From Alopecurus myosuroides (taxonomy: Eukaryota; Streptophyta; Magnoliopsida; Poales; Poaceae), in the NCBI GenBank assembly GCA_028641055.1, contig CM054063.1, forward strand, positions 177,326,756 to 177,390,755: DNA of 64,000 nt, given 5' to 3'. Every line of letters begins with the position of its first letter. Position 1 is the stretch's first letter. This document shows, one piece after another, positions 9,679-21,254 of the stretch. The position numbers and the translations under genes are program-made. The notes beneath the pieces were generated by a model. It was not told the DNA's origin and did no database searches. It saw only the letters and a program-made list of their open reading frames with translations.

Positions 9679-12600
9679 TGTCGCACCCGGACTTCTAGGG
9701 GATACTCACAGTCCGTTAAACAGTAGACAAATGGCTTACGGGGCATACCGGCACCCGCATCTCAATATGAGTAGGCCAACACGTAAACGTGTGACAACCA
9801 TTCTCTACTATTCATCGTCTGCGCAAACCATCCCGTAGAAATCCAGATACTTCCATTGACGTACTTCATAACATTCACACATGGTACGTCAACGGCATTT
9901 GAACAAGTGATATCACAACAGATCTCTAAGACACAAAAGAGTGAAATAAGTTGCAAATAGCTCTCACTAGAGCAGAGATAGCAAATACAATCATCCAGAG
10001 GACACATGTCCCAACAATTCATCATTACATCACAGCGGAAGCATCCAAAGTGTCTGAGTACAGACAAGATCCAAATAGGCCTAAGAGGCCGGAAACGAAA
10101 GGACGGAGCCCATCCACGAAGTCTCGGATTCTGCCCGGGTCCGCTATCTACTCGTTAGCAGCCTCGTCATACTCCACGTAGTAGCCACCATGGGGATCCT
10201 CGGAAACGTAGTCTGCGGAAACCACAGCCCCAAAGGGGTCAGTACATAGACGTACTGGCAAGCAAGACTCACAGTTCACCAAAGTGTATCCCACAACATC
10301 AAGCACAGATGCTTTGGGTTCAACGGAAGAAAGGGTGATACCAAAGATGCGGCAGCTGGCTGCACTAACCAACTACAGAACATACTAAAACTTCCGGCTA
10401 ACAGAAAGGAGATAAGATAGCGTATCGTAACCAACTATAACTAACTCCAAACAAACCCATCCTGGATCTCGCCCCTTATCCAAAGAAGCAATCCGAGGAT
10501 AACTCACACAGTTGGATTAATGATGGTTCAAGTTATTGCGTCGATAAGACTATTACTAGTCAAGTTATCATTAGTTAGGTGTAAGTTGTTCTGAGTACTT
10601 GTTAGCCAGTACTTTCACCAAGTCATCCATAACCGCGGAAAACACGGCTTCTCGAGAAGATTTATCCCTGCAGGGGTGCACCAATTTGGCCGTACACGTA
10701 AGAATAACCCGCCAGATGGAATGGCCTTTCCACCAAGCGGGGCACTCAACACAACTCAACTCTTCTTCGCATCAAGCCCAAAGAACCACATGTTGTGCGT
10801 GCGCGGCTAATCGAGCCCCCACGAAGAAAAGGGGGACCCTCATAGCACTCTAAGACCACGCCGCCATAAATGCCGACTACAAAAGTTCCACCCTGGCGCC
10901 AAGGGTTCGCACCTGCACATGCATGCATCAAATGGAAAGCCCGAACTAAGTGTGGCGATTTGGACGAGATGCAAATCGAATCAAATTGAGGGGGGCGCCC
11001 ATACACGCTTCCCACATGCGGTTAGTGCGCTCATCATGGATCAGTAGACAAGACCCTTTTCCTAATTAGGGTCGACACTAGCAGGCCTCAAAACCACGCC
11101 GGGCCTCCTGCCGGTGCCTTATCAGCAAATTATTATTAACCACAACATTAACAGGTTATTGTTTAAACATCGAGCCCCAGAACATAATGATATAGTAACA
11201 GAAAGTAACGGACAACAGACTCGAGCAAAAACAACCCTAAGCATGCTAGTAAGACACGGGCAACAAGCAACGGGGTTATAGGTGTGGAGGTGAGGCTATA
11301 TCAGGGTTAAAAGATAACATGTGATAGGATCGGGACACAAGCAACGATTCATAGGGCTAGCAGAATAGACAACGGAAAGTATCGGTATCCAATGTGGAAG
11401 GGAACACAATGGTTCATGTGAGTGAATACTTGCCTGCAAACTCAGCAGCCTGGTACTGAGCTAACTTCTCAGAAGGGGTGTCGTAAGTCTCGTCTGTCTC
11501 AACGTCGTCGTCTATTCGAGAAGAAGCAAACAAACAACGCAGAGAGACAAACAATCAATAACATGGCATAGTGCACAATCATGGGATGATGCATGGCCAT
11601 TTAATTGATGCATAAAAATAAACTAGTTGACATGGTAACATAACATGATTAAATGGACCCACATGCAATTGGGATTGCATATGGAAAGCCCATGAATTAT
11701 GGTTGGATTAAATGATCTACAGCTAACAACATGTGAAAGTGGATTAGCATGATGCATGGATGAAGAAATCAATAAGAAAACAACAATAGAAACAATATGA
11801 AATAAGGTTTACCAAGTTTGGAATTTTATTTCTTAAGTTATGGAATTTGGTTCCTTAAAGGTGTTACACAAGCATTTGTTGTTTTCACCAATTTTAATTG
11901 TTCAAAATAGAAAAACAAAGTTCATATTTGGAAAGTACACAATATTTTAGGTGGAATACATGTTTCATTTGTTGGAAAAGGAATTAGGATAAATTACTTA
12001 TGAATTAAACAAGTTTAAGCAAGATTTAAATGAATTTAATTCAAGTTTGAATTTAATTGGATTTTTATTTGTGCAAAACATTAATTAACATTCATATTTG
12101 AAAAGATTATGTTTTTCTGGTTTGAAAACATATTTTATATGTTCAAAAATAAATTAATTTGACCAAGTTATTAATTTAGCAATTTTGAATGATTTAAACA
12201 AGGTTTAAATTATTTAACCCATTTTAATCATCCAAAACATGAAACAAAGTTTATATTTGAAAAGGTGGTTCAATTTAGCATGGAAAACATATTTTATTTG
12301 TTGAAAATGGATTTAAAATGAGCAAGTTATTAATTTGACCATTTTAAATGCATTAATCAAGAAACAGTTGTTTTCATCAATTTAAGTTATTTAAAACAGA
12401 ACACAAAGTTGATATTTGCAAAGTACATGAGAAATTGAATGGAAAACATATTTAGTTTGTTGAATTTGGAATTTTTATGCCCAAGTTATGAATTTTGCAA
12501 AATTAAGTGAATTAAACAAGGATTCAAATATTTCACCAATTTAAAATATTCAAAACAGTATACAAAATTTATATTTGGGTAGAGAATTCAATTTGGTACA

Positions 12601-14235
12601 GAATACATATTTAAAATGTTGAATTTGGAGTTGGAATGATTTAGTTATGCATTTTTAGAGTTTAATTATTAATCTGCCATTTAATTAACAGCTAGGGACT
12701 TAGAAAATAATTTACAGGGACCTAGAAGTTTAATAGCAGGGACTGTTCTGTGAATAGGGGTTTGTTCTGGGCCTGTAAAAATAAGATGGAAAAAGGGGGT
12801 TTAATCCCGGGGGTGGGATTCGAACCCACGACCCCCTGCTGCGCGCGGCGAGCAGTAACCACTGCGGTGGATTGCTGTTTGGTGACAGTAACGGGGATCA
12901 AGGGTGGTTAAGGTTCAGGTCGCGGATGTTTCTGAAACTGAAGAAAATTCAGTTCGATGAACTGACAGAGAGGATGGCCGCCGGCGGGGATCGCCGCTGC
13001 GGCTCGCGATGGCCGTGGTCCGCGCGGTGCGTGTGCTGTGCTACGGTGTGCTGGTGCTTGCGCAAGTGCAGAGAGAAGGAAGGTAGAGAGGTGGCCATGT
13101 GCTCACCGTGGGGTAAACGGCGGGAGGAGGAGGTGCTCGAAGGGAGGCAGTGGACAGCGGCGACCGCGCGGGGACGGCGGCGTCGATCCATCAGCTCCCA
13201 GCCCTCGCTGAGTGGACGAGGAGGACGAGGGGGTACGGGGAACCCATTCCCGGCTTCAGATTGCTCCGATGGTGGCCATGGCTCCGATGATCGCCGGAGG
13301 GAGGAGGGTGGGGCTCGGGTTGTGCAGGGTTCAGAGGTACAGAGAGGCAGAGGGAGGAAAAGAAGGGGAAAATGGAGGCGGGGGAGAGGGAGAGAGGGAG
13401 GTGGAGGCTAGGGCAGAGGAGGAGGAAACTTAGGGGGTAGCTATAAGGAAGGGGTCGAGCTCACCACGGCCGTCTGCTGCTGCTGCTGTCAACGTGGACA
13501 GCTTCAGATTCGAGCCGTACAGAGGTTGAAGGAGGGTGGGGGGTAGCAGGCCTGGGGAGAGGTGGGCTGGCCTGCCCCTCCTCTCTCTCTTTCTTTTATT
13601 TATTTATTTTTCTGTTTGTTTTTTTTTGCTGATTTGAAAAAGGAAGAAAAGGCTAGTTCTTTAGGGTTAGAAAATTAGGTAAAAATTTTGTATAAGTTAG
13701 TTTTTGTAACAGCACCAAAGTGCCCACTTTTGTTTTACAAAATGTTTAAAATATGTTGATGTTTGCATTTTTTTTATTTGAACTTGAGTGAGATTGAGAT
13801 TAAGTGAATTATTAGAAAGAATCATTCAAATAGTTTTAACCCTCAAGTTTATTGGAAACAAAAGATGGAAGTGTTTTGTAATTTTCATAAAGTTCAAAAT
13901 GGTTGCTGTTTTGGAAATTAATGGAATTTGAAAATGGTTTGGTATTAGATGAATTTTTGTTAGAAACAAATCAATAGTTTTGAAATTACAACTTTAATGG
14001 AAACAACATAATTGTTTTGATTTGAATATTTCATTTGGAAATTGTAACAGCACAAGTATGAAACAAAAGGTTTGAATTTTTTGTTTGAAATTCAAATAGA
14101 AAAACAAGGGAAAACAAAGGAAAATAGAGGAAAACAATTAGAAAACAAATGCAAAACTTAAGATGCCATGATGCAAAACATAAAATAACAGAGAGCAAAC
14201 ATTCTAATGGATGTTTTCATACTTGGGATGTTACA
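9679..14235 (-). mobile_element. Solo LTR, 4,557 bp, of a long-LTR (LARD-like) family
   Basis: On the minus strand it starts TGTAACATCCCAAG and ends GGGTGCGACA, so it has TG...CA ends. It is flanked by GATTT on both sides (9674-9678 and 14236-14240). It has no gag or pol, no internal PBS and no second LTR, so it is a solo LTR. Its start, its GC-rich block (about 12870-13450), its tRNA-like module and its CGACGACGTTGAGACAGACGA block near 11500 all recur in order in the partial copy at 61091-64000. LTRs of this size recall Sukkula-type LARDs of Triticeae; the family name is a guess. The short open frames in the GC-rich block look non-coding. Confidence 0.85.
12808..12870 (-). other. tRNA-like module inside the solo LTR
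   Basis: Read on the minus strand, a perfect 5-bp T-stem (GTGGG/CCCAC) encloses the loop TTCGAAT, giving a consensus B-box GGTTCGAATCC (plus 12816-12826). About 30 bases upstream is AGTGGTTA, as in a tRNA D-arm. The acceptor stem does not pair, so this is not a functional tRNA gene. A related module sits at the equivalent place in the second copy (62497-62545). Confidence 0.55.
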
Positions 14236-14398
14236 GATTTTATCTTGCATATTTATTATTAAGAATTGCCTAAGAACTTGATCATATAGTGAGTATATTT
14301 ACATGATATGAAACCAATGTGTTCGTAAAAGTTCCTTTATCGAACTCAGTTGTTACTGAATTGCTTGAGGACAAGCAATAATCTAATCTTGGGGGAGT
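14236..14398 (+). mobile_element. Internal 3' region of the Gypsy element, right part with polypurine tract
   Basis: It resumes after the solo LTR. It ends ...GACAAGCAATAATCTAATCTTGGGGGAGT, where CTTGGGGGAGT is the plus-strand polypurine tract abutting the 3' LTR at 14399. Confidence 0.6.
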
Positions 14399-15794
14399 TG
14401 ATACGTCCAAAACGTATCTCCTTTTCCGAACACTTTTGCTATTGTTTGCCTCTAAACTTGTGAGTTTTGGATACAACTAACACAGACTAACGCTGTTTTC
14501 AGCAGAATTACCTTGGTGTCTCGTTTCTGTGAAGAAAAATCAACTTTTGGGAAATTTCCCAAAAAAGATCCCAATGACCTTATTTCACCCAAAGACTCTT
14601 GGAGCCAGGATGAGACCCGAAGGGGGGCAAGGAGGGGGCCACACCACCCCTGGGCGCGCCCCTCCTAGGCCGCGCCACCAGGTGGTGTGGGGGCCCTAGG
14701 CACCCCCTCGGGCTCCCCTTTCGACTACTTATGCTCCGTAACCCTAAAACATCAGGGGTTCGTCATATTCCAGAGAAACACCACAGAGCGCCGCTGCCAC
14801 CTCGAAACTCAATTCGGTGATCAGAAGTTCCTGTTCGGGCGCCCTGCCGGGACGGAGATTCGAAGGAGATCATCACCATCATCACCGCCACCACTTCTCC
14901 ATCAACCATCCATGATTCCCCCGTCCATGTGTGAGTAATCCTCGCTGTAGGCTGAGAGGTATGGAAGGGATTGGATGGGATCGATCATGTAATAATGCCA
15001 GATTGTTAGGGCATAGTGCCAAGTATCCGTTGTTAGTGTTTTCTACCATTGTTGCAACTTTTTATGCTTAATTCTTGTCACTACGGCCCGAGTGCCATGA
15101 TCTCAGATCTGAACATGTTATTTTTTGCATGAGTATAATTATGTTTCTTGATCATATCTGCAAGTTGTTTACACACATTGTTGTTCGGAACCCGAGGCCT
15201 CAAAGTGACAGAAATTGGGACAACCGGAGGGGATGGTTGTGATGTGAGGATCATGTGTGTTTACGGAGTTTTAATGCTTTGCTACAGTACTTTATTAAAA
15301 GGAGCACCTTAATTACCAGTAGTTTCCCTTGAGGCTCCGCTGCAAATGGGATGGTAGGAGAAAAGATGGTGTGCAAGTTTCTGATTGCGAGCATGTATGA
15401 CTATATTGCAACACATGCCTATGGTTTACCTAGAACTTGGATGCTTTATTATTATTATATGCAATGTCCATGTTTTGATTATTATATGAACTATATTATC
15501 CATGGAACGCCCGTTCATCCATTCCCTATGCCTACGGTACTTTCATCCTGTTGTTTTCACGATTGCTACTGTTGTTACTATTTTACTCCTGCTATTATTT
15601 TACTACTACTGCTGCTATAAAACTGTCACCACTAATAAATTGTTCTAAGCAAATCTACTTTCAGGTGCAGATGAATTGACAACTTAGTTGTCAAGGCTTA
15701 TAAATATTTTTTGACTCCCCTTGTGTCGAATCAATAAATTTGGGTTTTACTTCCCTCGAAGACTGTTGCGATCCCCTATACTTGTGGGTCATCA
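14399..15794 (+). repeat. 3' LTR of a Gypsy element (1,396 bp)
   Basis: It starts TGATACGTCCAAAACG and ends GTGGGTCATCA. It sits directly after a polypurine tract and therefore is a 3' LTR on the plus strand. The body shows the usual order of AT-rich U3, GC-rich leader (about 14630-14900) and AT-rich tail. Its right end cuts into the Sirevirus RNase H region. The 5' half of the element is not in the window. Confidence 0.75.
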
Positions 15795-18713
15795 GTACCA
15801 CAAACCAAACCTTGAGGTATAAACCAAATACCGAAAGATCATATGGACCGCCACCGAGTGGCTTTCCTTAGGAGCCGCTTGATACCTTTCACGCACACCT
15901 ACACTCAAAATGATATCGGTCCTAGATGAACAAAGGTAAAGCAAAGAACCAATCATAGAACAATACAACTTTTGGTCCACATCTTTACCATCCAAATTTG
16001 CGCTTGAGGTGGAATTTGACTTGCATAGAAGATGGCTTCTCTTTTGCACCTTGGAAATTAAACCTCTTGAGCATGTCTTGGGTATACTTGGCTTGAGAAA
16101 TGAAAGTCCCACGAGCCAATTGCTTGATCTCAAAGCCAAGAAATAATTTCAGCTCTCCCATCATGGACATCTCAAACCTGTCAGTCATAAGCTTTGAGAA
16201 CTCATTATTAAAAGCTTGGTTAGTTGAGACAAAGATAATATCGTCCACATAGAGTTGGAATATGAAAAGCTCTCCCTTTATCCTCTTTGTGAAAAGGGTG
16301 GGGTCAATCTTCCCAACTTCAAACCCACGGTCTTCCAGTAACTCTCTAAGGTGCTCATACCACGCACGTGGTGCTTGTTTAAGTCCATAGAGCCCCTTAT
16401 CGAGCTTGTAGACATGGTTAGGGAAGTTGGGGTTCTCGAACTCCGGAGGTTGCTTAACATATACCTCCTCTTTCAAGGGACCATTTAGAAAAGCACTTTT
16501 GACATCCATTTGTTGCAATTTGAAATTATGCGAAGATGCATATGTAAGAAGGATACAGATGGACTCAAGGTGGTCCACGGGAGCATACGTTTCATCAAAG
16601 TCAATGCCTTCCACTCGAGTGTAGCCTTGAGCCACTAATCTTGCCTTGTTCCTTATGACAATACCATGCTCATCTTGCTTGCTCTTTAATATCCACTTAG
16701 TGCCAATAACATTGTGGCAATCTTTGGGCTTCTCAACTAGCTTCCAAACTTTATTGCACTCAAAGTTATTAAACTCATCATGCATAGCTTCCAACCAATC
16801 GGAGTCCTCAAGAGCTTCAAATACTTTCTTTGGTTCCACCATGGATATGTGACCTTGATGCTCACTAAAGTTTGCCAATTTCCTTCTAGTGGATCTTCTA
16901 GCTTGAACATCTTCCAAGACCTTGTTATCGAATGCATCAATACGCTTCAAGGCCCTTCTAACCCTCTTAGCATGACGGTCTTTGATCTCTCCATTATCAC
17001 GAGGAGGGATCACTTGATCATCTTGATCATTTGGGTCCCCGTCTTGACCGATTTGTTGGCCTTGATCATCATCATCATCAACCTCAACACTTGCTTTAAC
17101 TTGAGGAGAGGAGGACAAAGAAGGTTGATCTTGGCCTTGACCTTGACTAGCTTGAATGATAGGAGTGGTTGCTTCTTGCATATTAACTTGGTCAACAAGA
17201 GGAGGGTATTGAACTTGTTCTTGGGTAGGTGCATCACTTGACTCCTTGTCTTGTTCTTCTATTGTAGAGGAGGTCTCCACTTGAGTAGAGCATAGTTCTT
17301 CTCGAGTTGCCATAAGGTGTCCCTCAATAGGGCGGAAAAATCCACACCCATCATTCCTATGGCTTCTTGAGGCATTTCAACATCTACATTAGAAACATGA
17401 AATTGCACCACTTGGGAGCCATCATTTTCCTCTAAAACCACACTACAAGATTCTATGACTATCCGTGAGATTTTGTCAAAGACTCTATAAGTGTGGGATT
17501 CGGCAACGTAACCAACAAATATACCCTCAATAGTTTTAGATTAGAATTTAGACAAACGAACACCCTTTATCAAATAGAAGCACTTACAACCAAAGACACG
17601 GAAGTAGGAGATGTTGGGTTTGTTGCCGGTGTGGATCTCATATGGAGTCTTGTCTAAGCCCTTGCGGATGTAGAGGCGGTTGGAGGAGTGGCATGCGGTG
17701 GATATGGCCTCGGCCCATAGATATTGGGGAGAAGAATTCTCTGCCAACATGGTCCTTACCATATCCATTAGAGTTCAATTCTTCCTTTCGGTTACACCAT
17801 TTTGTCGAGGTGTATATGCGGTGTAATATTGATGACGAATACCCTCATCACTAAGGAACCCATTCAAAGTGTAGTTCTTGAACTCGGTGCCATTATCACT
17901 CCTGGTAGACATGATTGGGACATTGTGTTGATGTTTCACTTGATTGGAGAAGTCGATGATGGTTTGTTGGGTATCACTCTTCGACTTGAAGAAATAAACC
18001 CAAGTGTATCTTGAATAGTCATCGACAATCACCAAGCAATACTTCTTGCCTCAAAGACTAGCCTCGGGTACGACACCAAAGAGATCAACATGGAGGAGCT
18101 CCAAGATCCTCTTTGATGAAATAATAGCCTTGGCCTTATGGGCGGCATCATGCATCTTTCCTTCAACACACAACCTACAAATGCGATCTTTGGAAAAGGA
18201 AACATTTTCTTTTAGTCCGAGAATTAGGCCACCTTTGTGAAGACTTTGCAACGTTCTCATGTTGACATGGGATAAATGGCGATGCCACAACCACCCACGT
18301 ACGCCTTTCCAAAAAGACATATCGTTTGAGAGTTGGTAGACTTTGAAAAGTCCACCACAAACAACTCATTTTTGACATGTCCCACATATGCGACGTCAAG
18401 AGTCTTGCTCCTCAAAAGGATCACAATATCAGGATCAAAGAAGATGGAGAAACCCATCTTCCCTAATGAACGAACTGAAAGTAAATTGTAACCAAGGGAT
18501 TCAGCAAGCATGACGTCCACGATAGTGATATTACGAGCAATCACAACCTTGCCAAACCCCGTTACCTTAGACTTGGACTTATCTCCATAAGTGACGGTTG
18601 CATCATTTGTATTTGGGCGCAACTCCGTCACAAGTTCTTTGATTCCGGTCATATGACTAGTGCATCCACAATCAATTGTCCATTTATACCCACCGGAAGC
18701 ATATTCCTGCAAG
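15795..18713 (-). pseudogene. Sirevirus pol (protease, integrase, RT, partial RNase H), broken
   Basis: The protease region (18712-18257) reads WTIDCGCTSHMTG, where the catalytic DSG is now DCG. The pre-integrase finger LWHRHLSHVNM lies at about 18290. Integrase core motifs TRSDNGTEF and RQNGVTERKN appear at 17900-17780. The RT block (17313-15985) contains WKLVEKP, QMDVKSAFLNG and LYVDDIIF. The start of RNase H is truncated at 15795. Frame changes or stops interrupt the frame near 18255, 18040, 17770-17540, 17440-17310 and 16140-15985. The protein would reverse-transcribe and integrate the element if intact; this copy cannot. Confidence 0.9.
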
Positions 18714-18716
18714 AGA

Positions 18717-21211
18717 TCATTGACGAGAGTTAGGAGCCGAGGAGGGTCCCCTCATGTTAGCAACAAGGGTCTTTGGAACCCAAATAGTATAGTCAATGAA
18801 ACCTTCAATTGGACCAACATATTTAGCTTGCACAACACCATGATAATAAACATATAAGAAATGGTGTGGATTGTTAGACCCCACGGGGATGCTACGAGGA
18901 GTGTTGTCCCTAATGACAACACCACTCGAGGCAACATTGTTAGCTTGTGCGGGCATGGCCTTCTTCTTGTTCTTGTTCTTCTTCTTGGCAACATAGCCAA
19001 GACCTTACTTTCCCACTTGTGGTCTAGGAGCAACCACTTGTGGCCTGGGTGCAACTTGTGGCTTAGAAGCCACCACCTTCTCAACACATGGGCTCTTGCC
19101 CTTGAGCCTTACTAGCTCTTCTTTCAACCTAGCATTTTCCTCAATAATATTTGCATGATCACAAGAAGAAGTAGAGGAACTAGGCACATTGAATTGATTG
19201 AGTTGAGTTTGAAGTTGTTCATGTGACTCTTTGAGGGTAGAAAGTTCACTCTCCAAGGCTTTGTGGGCCTTGGTAAGCTTCTCAAACTACTCGGTTAGTT
19301 TATCATGATCAACCCCAAACTCAACCTTATCCTTTTTAGCTTTCATATATTTAGCAATAGCAAGGTCACGTTCTTTAATGATATTAGAAACAAGTTCATT
19401 ATGTGACTCTTCAATAAATTCAAGTTCACCCTCAAGAGAAACTCGACCCTCATGCTCTTCCTCAAGGGTCATAGAGAGAGATGCATTTTCATCCCCATCT
19501 CTTCTTTCAATCTCACCTTTCTTCTCAAGAGCTTCATGGGCCTCTCCCAATTGGCTCATTATGAGATCAAAGTACTTCTTGGTCTCACCTTGCACGTTAG
19601 ACATAAAATGTTCCAAAGAGGCAATTTCATCGTCTACACTATGACTAGCAATGTTATTCATGTCATTTGTAGTCTTAGAGATGATAGAAGATGCTACCTC
19701 CTAGGCCTTAGCCATGAAGCACTTGGCATTGGGTTGAGGAAGATTCTCATTGGGGGATTCGAAGAGAGATGATGAAGATGGATATGATGCAATAGCAAGA
19801 GCGACCACTTCACTTGTGGATTCTTCTTCTTCATCACTTCCGGAATCATACTCTTCTTGAGTCACTAGCATAAACTTGGTGGGGGATTTGTTGTTGAAAT
19901 GTTTCTTCTTGAAGTGAGGTTTCTTGTAAGCAACCTTTGTCTTGTCCTTGCGAATAAGCTTGCCACCATGATGTTCCCTATTCTCATAGGGGCACTCCGC
20001 AATGAAATGGTGCTTGACTTGACAATTGAAGCAAGACCTCACTTTTTGAGTCCCCTCTTTGCCATAGCTATACTTGATCTTCTCCTCAACATATGGCTTG
20101 GCCTTGGGAGGATTCTTCCAAAACTTTTGCACGGCAAGAGCAATGACATCCTTGAGCACGGGGTCATATTCTTAATCCTTCAAAGGGGCCAAGTCTTCAA
20201 TGCATGCTTCTTGATGTTCAACCTCCCTTTACACTAACTTGGCCTTCAAAGCAACATAAGCTCCTTTGTGCATTCCCATATCTCTAGCTCGATTTTCAAG
20301 AGCATTCTTAGTTTGCACTTGGAAGGAGCTAATTTATTGCATCACTTGAGTTGAGGTCAAAGATGCAAAGTCATGTATTCCTTGAAGACTCTTCAAGTCC
20401 GTAGGCTCGAATGGAATGAGAGCACTAATGTACTTCCTCTTGATCCCAACATCATCAATGTACTTGGCACCAACATTATTCAATACGGTGGCAAGTGTCT
20501 TGAGCCTTCGATACATGTATTCATGGTTCTCACCATCATGCATATAGAATCCTTCGGCTTCATTGCTCAAGGTATCATACCTATTCCTTTGCATGCTGTC
20601 ATTGCCCACAAACATGACGACAAGAGCGTCCCATGTTTCCTTGGCGGTAGAATATTGTTAAAGATGATGCATATGGTTTAGACCCATGGCTTGTTGAATG
20701 ATGGACAAGGCGGTGTAGTTGAGTTGACGATCTACGGCTTCTCTTCTTGCCAATTTCTTGGGTTCATGTGGCTTGTATCCATCTCGAGTGACCCTCCAAA
20801 GCTCAATACAAGAAGAGTTTAAATGAGTTTCTATGTAATATTGCCAATCACCAAAATAATATGCATCAAGTTTAGGAGGTTCTCCTCTAGAAATTATATG
20901 AGGATGTGGGACGGAAGGATCAGGAGAGTAGTGCCCCTCAACGGAGGTGTAATCTCTTTTTTCCTTCCGTACCCTTATGTGGTTCACCATTATCCCCATT
21001 CTTGGCACCCTCCGGATTTTCATCCGGAGGAGGTGAAGTGGATGTCTCTGGTTCCTTGGCTTTCATGAATTGCAACATGAGAGTTCGCAACTATCCAATT
21101 TTGCCCTCCATGGATGAGGTCAAGGAACTTTGCAATTCCATGAGATCATCCATAGTGACTTGTGCCACGGTACCGGTGACAACTATATCACCATCCATAC
21201 TAAACTCTTAG
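18717..21211 (-). pseudogene. Sirevirus gag with zinc knuckle and coiled coil, broken
   Basis: The N-terminal part (about 21020-20660) contains PPKLDAYYFGDWQYYIE, typical of the Copia gag. A further block lies at 20615-20334. The zinc knuckle CFNCQVKHHFIAEC is at about 20045-20000; its cysteines and histidine are kept, but the usual glycine is glutamine. Acidic, Glu-rich coiled-coil sequence follows at 19661-19005. The frame is cut by stops or shifts near 20660-20615, 20335-20160, 19700-19660 and 19290-19255. Gag would form the particle and bind RNA. Confidence 0.82.
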
Positions 21212-21240
21212 GTGGTTAAGCCCACTAATAAGAGCCGAGG

Positions 21241-21254
21241 CTCTGATCCCAATT
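21241..21254 (-). other. Primer-binding site of the Sirevirus element
   Basis: The minus strand reads ATTGGGATCAGAGCC. This is one base off the Met-tRNA site TTGGTATCAGAGCC, which is seen intact in the sister copy at 44920-44933. It fixes the inner edge of the LTR at 21254. Confidence 0.75.

Noticed and set aside
12808..12870. A functional tRNA gene
   Set aside because: The T-arm and B-box are good, but the acceptor stem does not pair and no anticodon arm can be drawn with confidence.
12872..13433. Arg/Gly-rich open frames in the GC-rich block of the solo LTR
   Set aside because: Composition is low-complexity, and the corresponding block in the second LTR copy (61730-62400) does not keep the frame.
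15351..15620. 89-residue open frame rich in Tyr and Leu
   Set aside because: It lies in the AT-rich tail of the Gypsy LTR (TTATTATTAT runs) and has no domain.
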